Origin: Saprospiraceae bacterium
Lineage (GTDB): Bacteria > Bacteroidota > Bacteroidia > Chitinophagales > Saprospiraceae
Length of the DNA: 5,949 nucleotides
Reading direction: 5' to 3'
Assembly: GCA_027031145.1 (NCBI GenBank)
Contig: JALVEG010000022.1
Coordinates: forward strand, 1-5,949
Below are positions 5,002 to 5,949 of this stretch, piece after piece. The notes below the pieces were generated by a model, which was not told the DNA's origin, searched no databases, and worked only from the letters and a program-made list of their open reading frames with translations. Position 1 is the first letter of the stretch. Each line of letters opens with the position of its first letter. Made by a program: the position numbers and the translations under genes.

Positions 5002-5949
5002 ATGAAAAAATTAAAACTGTTTTTTACTATTTCGATTATATTGATGTTCGGTATATCCTTTTCACAAACTCATGTTTCCGGAAATATTGAAAACAATACT
5101 ACCTGGACTACAGCAGGAAGTCCTTATGTCGTAGATGATGATATAACCATTGTCAATGGAGTAACTTTGACCATTCAACCGGGTGTAATAGTAAAATTCA
5201 ATGATTTCTGGGATGATATTTGGGTTAATGGTACACTAAATGCTATTGGAACCTCATCTAATCGCATTGTTTTTACGTCCTTTTTGGATGATGATCATGG
5301 TGGAGATACAAATGGAGATGGAAATACAACAAGTGCCGGACCGGATCAATGGTCATCAATCTATTATCAAAAAGGATCTTCAGGTACATTGAAATATTGT
5401 ACCATATTATATGGAGGAGGTGAATATTCGGCAAGTGTTCATATCAGGGATAATAATGTGTTAATTGATCATTGCAATATATCCAATTCAGCAGAGAGAG
5501 GAATTTGGATAGGAGATGCAAGTCCTGAAATATCAAACTGTAATTTAGAGAATAATGGGTCTCAAGGTATTTGGATTGAAGGTTTTGACGGGCAAAAAGC
5601 ATTTAATTTAATAAATAATACTTTTCATAACAATCAGTGGGCTGTATTTGCTAATTTAACAGATGAGACCAATGATATAGTTTTATCAGGAAATACCAGT
5701 ACCGGAGCAGATGCAAATGGATTTGGCCGTAATGGTTTTGGACTGGCAGGCACCATAGCAGGAAAAGTATCCTATACCGGACAGCGCAATTTTCCATTTA
5801 TAATCTGGGATGATGTGACAGTTAAAGGAAAAGCTCGTCTGGATATTTCAGCTGGTACTACTGTAAAATTCAATGATTTTTGGGATGGGATTTGGATTGA
5901 TGGAGAAATGAATGCAATAGGGACAGAAACGGATTCAATTTATTTTACC
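5002..5949 (+). CDS. Secreted parallel beta-helix repeat protein (3' partial)
   Basis: 316 codons are visible, open to the window end, so the C-terminus is missing. The ATG at 5002 starts a clear signal peptide (MKKLKLFFTISIILMFGISF, then SQTHVSG), cut near residue 22. The mature N-terminus has the pattern NTTWTTAGSPYVVDDDITI, GVTLTIQPGVIVKF and IGTSSNRIVFTS, typical of right-handed beta-helix surface proteins. Residues about 130-230 hold short Asn-rich coils (VLIDHCNISNS, PEISNCNLENN, FNLINNTFHNN) like PbH1 repeats. Around residue 270 the opening module begins again, 224 residues after its first copy. Family members are usually large extracellular proteins, often exported by the type IX system through a C-terminal domain, which cannot be seen here. 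The gene begins 30 bases after the lipoprotein with no clear promoter or terminator between them, suggesting one transcript. No catalytic motif was recognised. Confidence 0.88.
   Translation, partial: MKKLKLFFTISIILMFGISFSQTHVSGNIENNTTWTTAGSPYVVDDDITIVNGVTLTIQPGVIVKFNDFWDDIWVNGTLNAIGTSSNRIVFTSFLDDDHGGDTNGDGNTTSAGPDQWSSIYYQKGSSGTLKYCTILYGGGEYSASVHIRDNNVLIDHCNISNSAERGIWIGDASPEISNCNLENNGSQGIWIEGFDGQKAFNLINNTFHNNQWAVFANLTDETNDIVLSGNTSTGADANGFGRNGFGLAGTIAGKVSYTGQRNFPFIIWDDVTVKGKARLDISAGTTVKFNDFWDGIWIDGEMNAIGTETDSIYFT
5137..5277 (+). repeat. Beta-helix module, copy 1
   Basis: Residues 46-92 of the beta-helix protein, including GVIVKFNDFWDDIWVNG and LNAIGT. The same module returns at 5809-5949. Across the central 25 bases (5191-5215) only one base differs from the second copy, so the duplication is visible in DNA as well as protein. 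Confidence 0.8.
5809..5949 (+). repeat. Beta-helix module, copy 2 (reaches window end)
   Basis: Residues 270-316 of the beta-helix protein, including GTTVKFNDFWDGIWIDG and MNAIGT. It is offset by exactly 672 bases (224 codons) from copy 1. It probably opens a second full repeat unit that continues past the window. Confidence 0.8.

Overview
The window looks like a chromosomal segment from a member of the Bacteroidota. It is AT-rich and its promoters have the Bacteroidota form (TTG, about 20 bases, TAnnTTTG). No strong Shine-Dalgarno sequence precedes any gene. The genes are of types typical of that phylum: a propeller/Y_Y_Y LytS-type sensor kinase, a LytTR response regulator, a secreted protein opening with the 'VGIGTTTP...GLLIPR' motif, a short lipoprotein and a secreted beta-helix protein. 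I cannot name a genus.

Layout. Positions 2-1408 hold the 3' part of a sensor histidine kinase that begins outside the window; its ATP lid carries a 21-base in-frame tandem repeat. Positions 1409-1921 are non-coding and contain two direct copies (1493-1692 and 1720-1915) of a roughly 200-base element. Each copy has a promoter-like sequence, an imperfect long hairpin built from CTTTGCG/CGCTAAG heptamers, and a 47-base tail identical in both copies. The second copy ends six bases before the LytTR response regulator gene (1922-2668). After a Bacteroidota promoter (2717-2747) and a leader of about 180 bases comes a secreted protein of 425 residues (2934-4211) with a C1q/TNF-like C-terminal region. 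A clear intrinsic terminator (4320-4356) closes that unit. A pair of 9-base direct repeats and another promoter (4366-4435) then lead into a lipoprotein gene (4462-4971). Thirty bases later comes the start of a large secreted parallel beta-helix protein (5002 to the window end).

How it fits together. The kinase and the LytTR regulator are the usual pair of a LytS/LytTR two-component system, although they are separated here by 513 bases of repeats. The three downstream genes all encode exported or surface proteins, and the lipoprotein and beta-helix genes probably share a transcript. The direct repeats upstream of the lipoprotein promoter have the 9-12-9 spacing known for LytTR operators. The local two-component system could therefore control the neighbouring surface genes, but this is inference from spacing only. 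No RNA genes, CRISPR arrays, transposases or integrases were seen.
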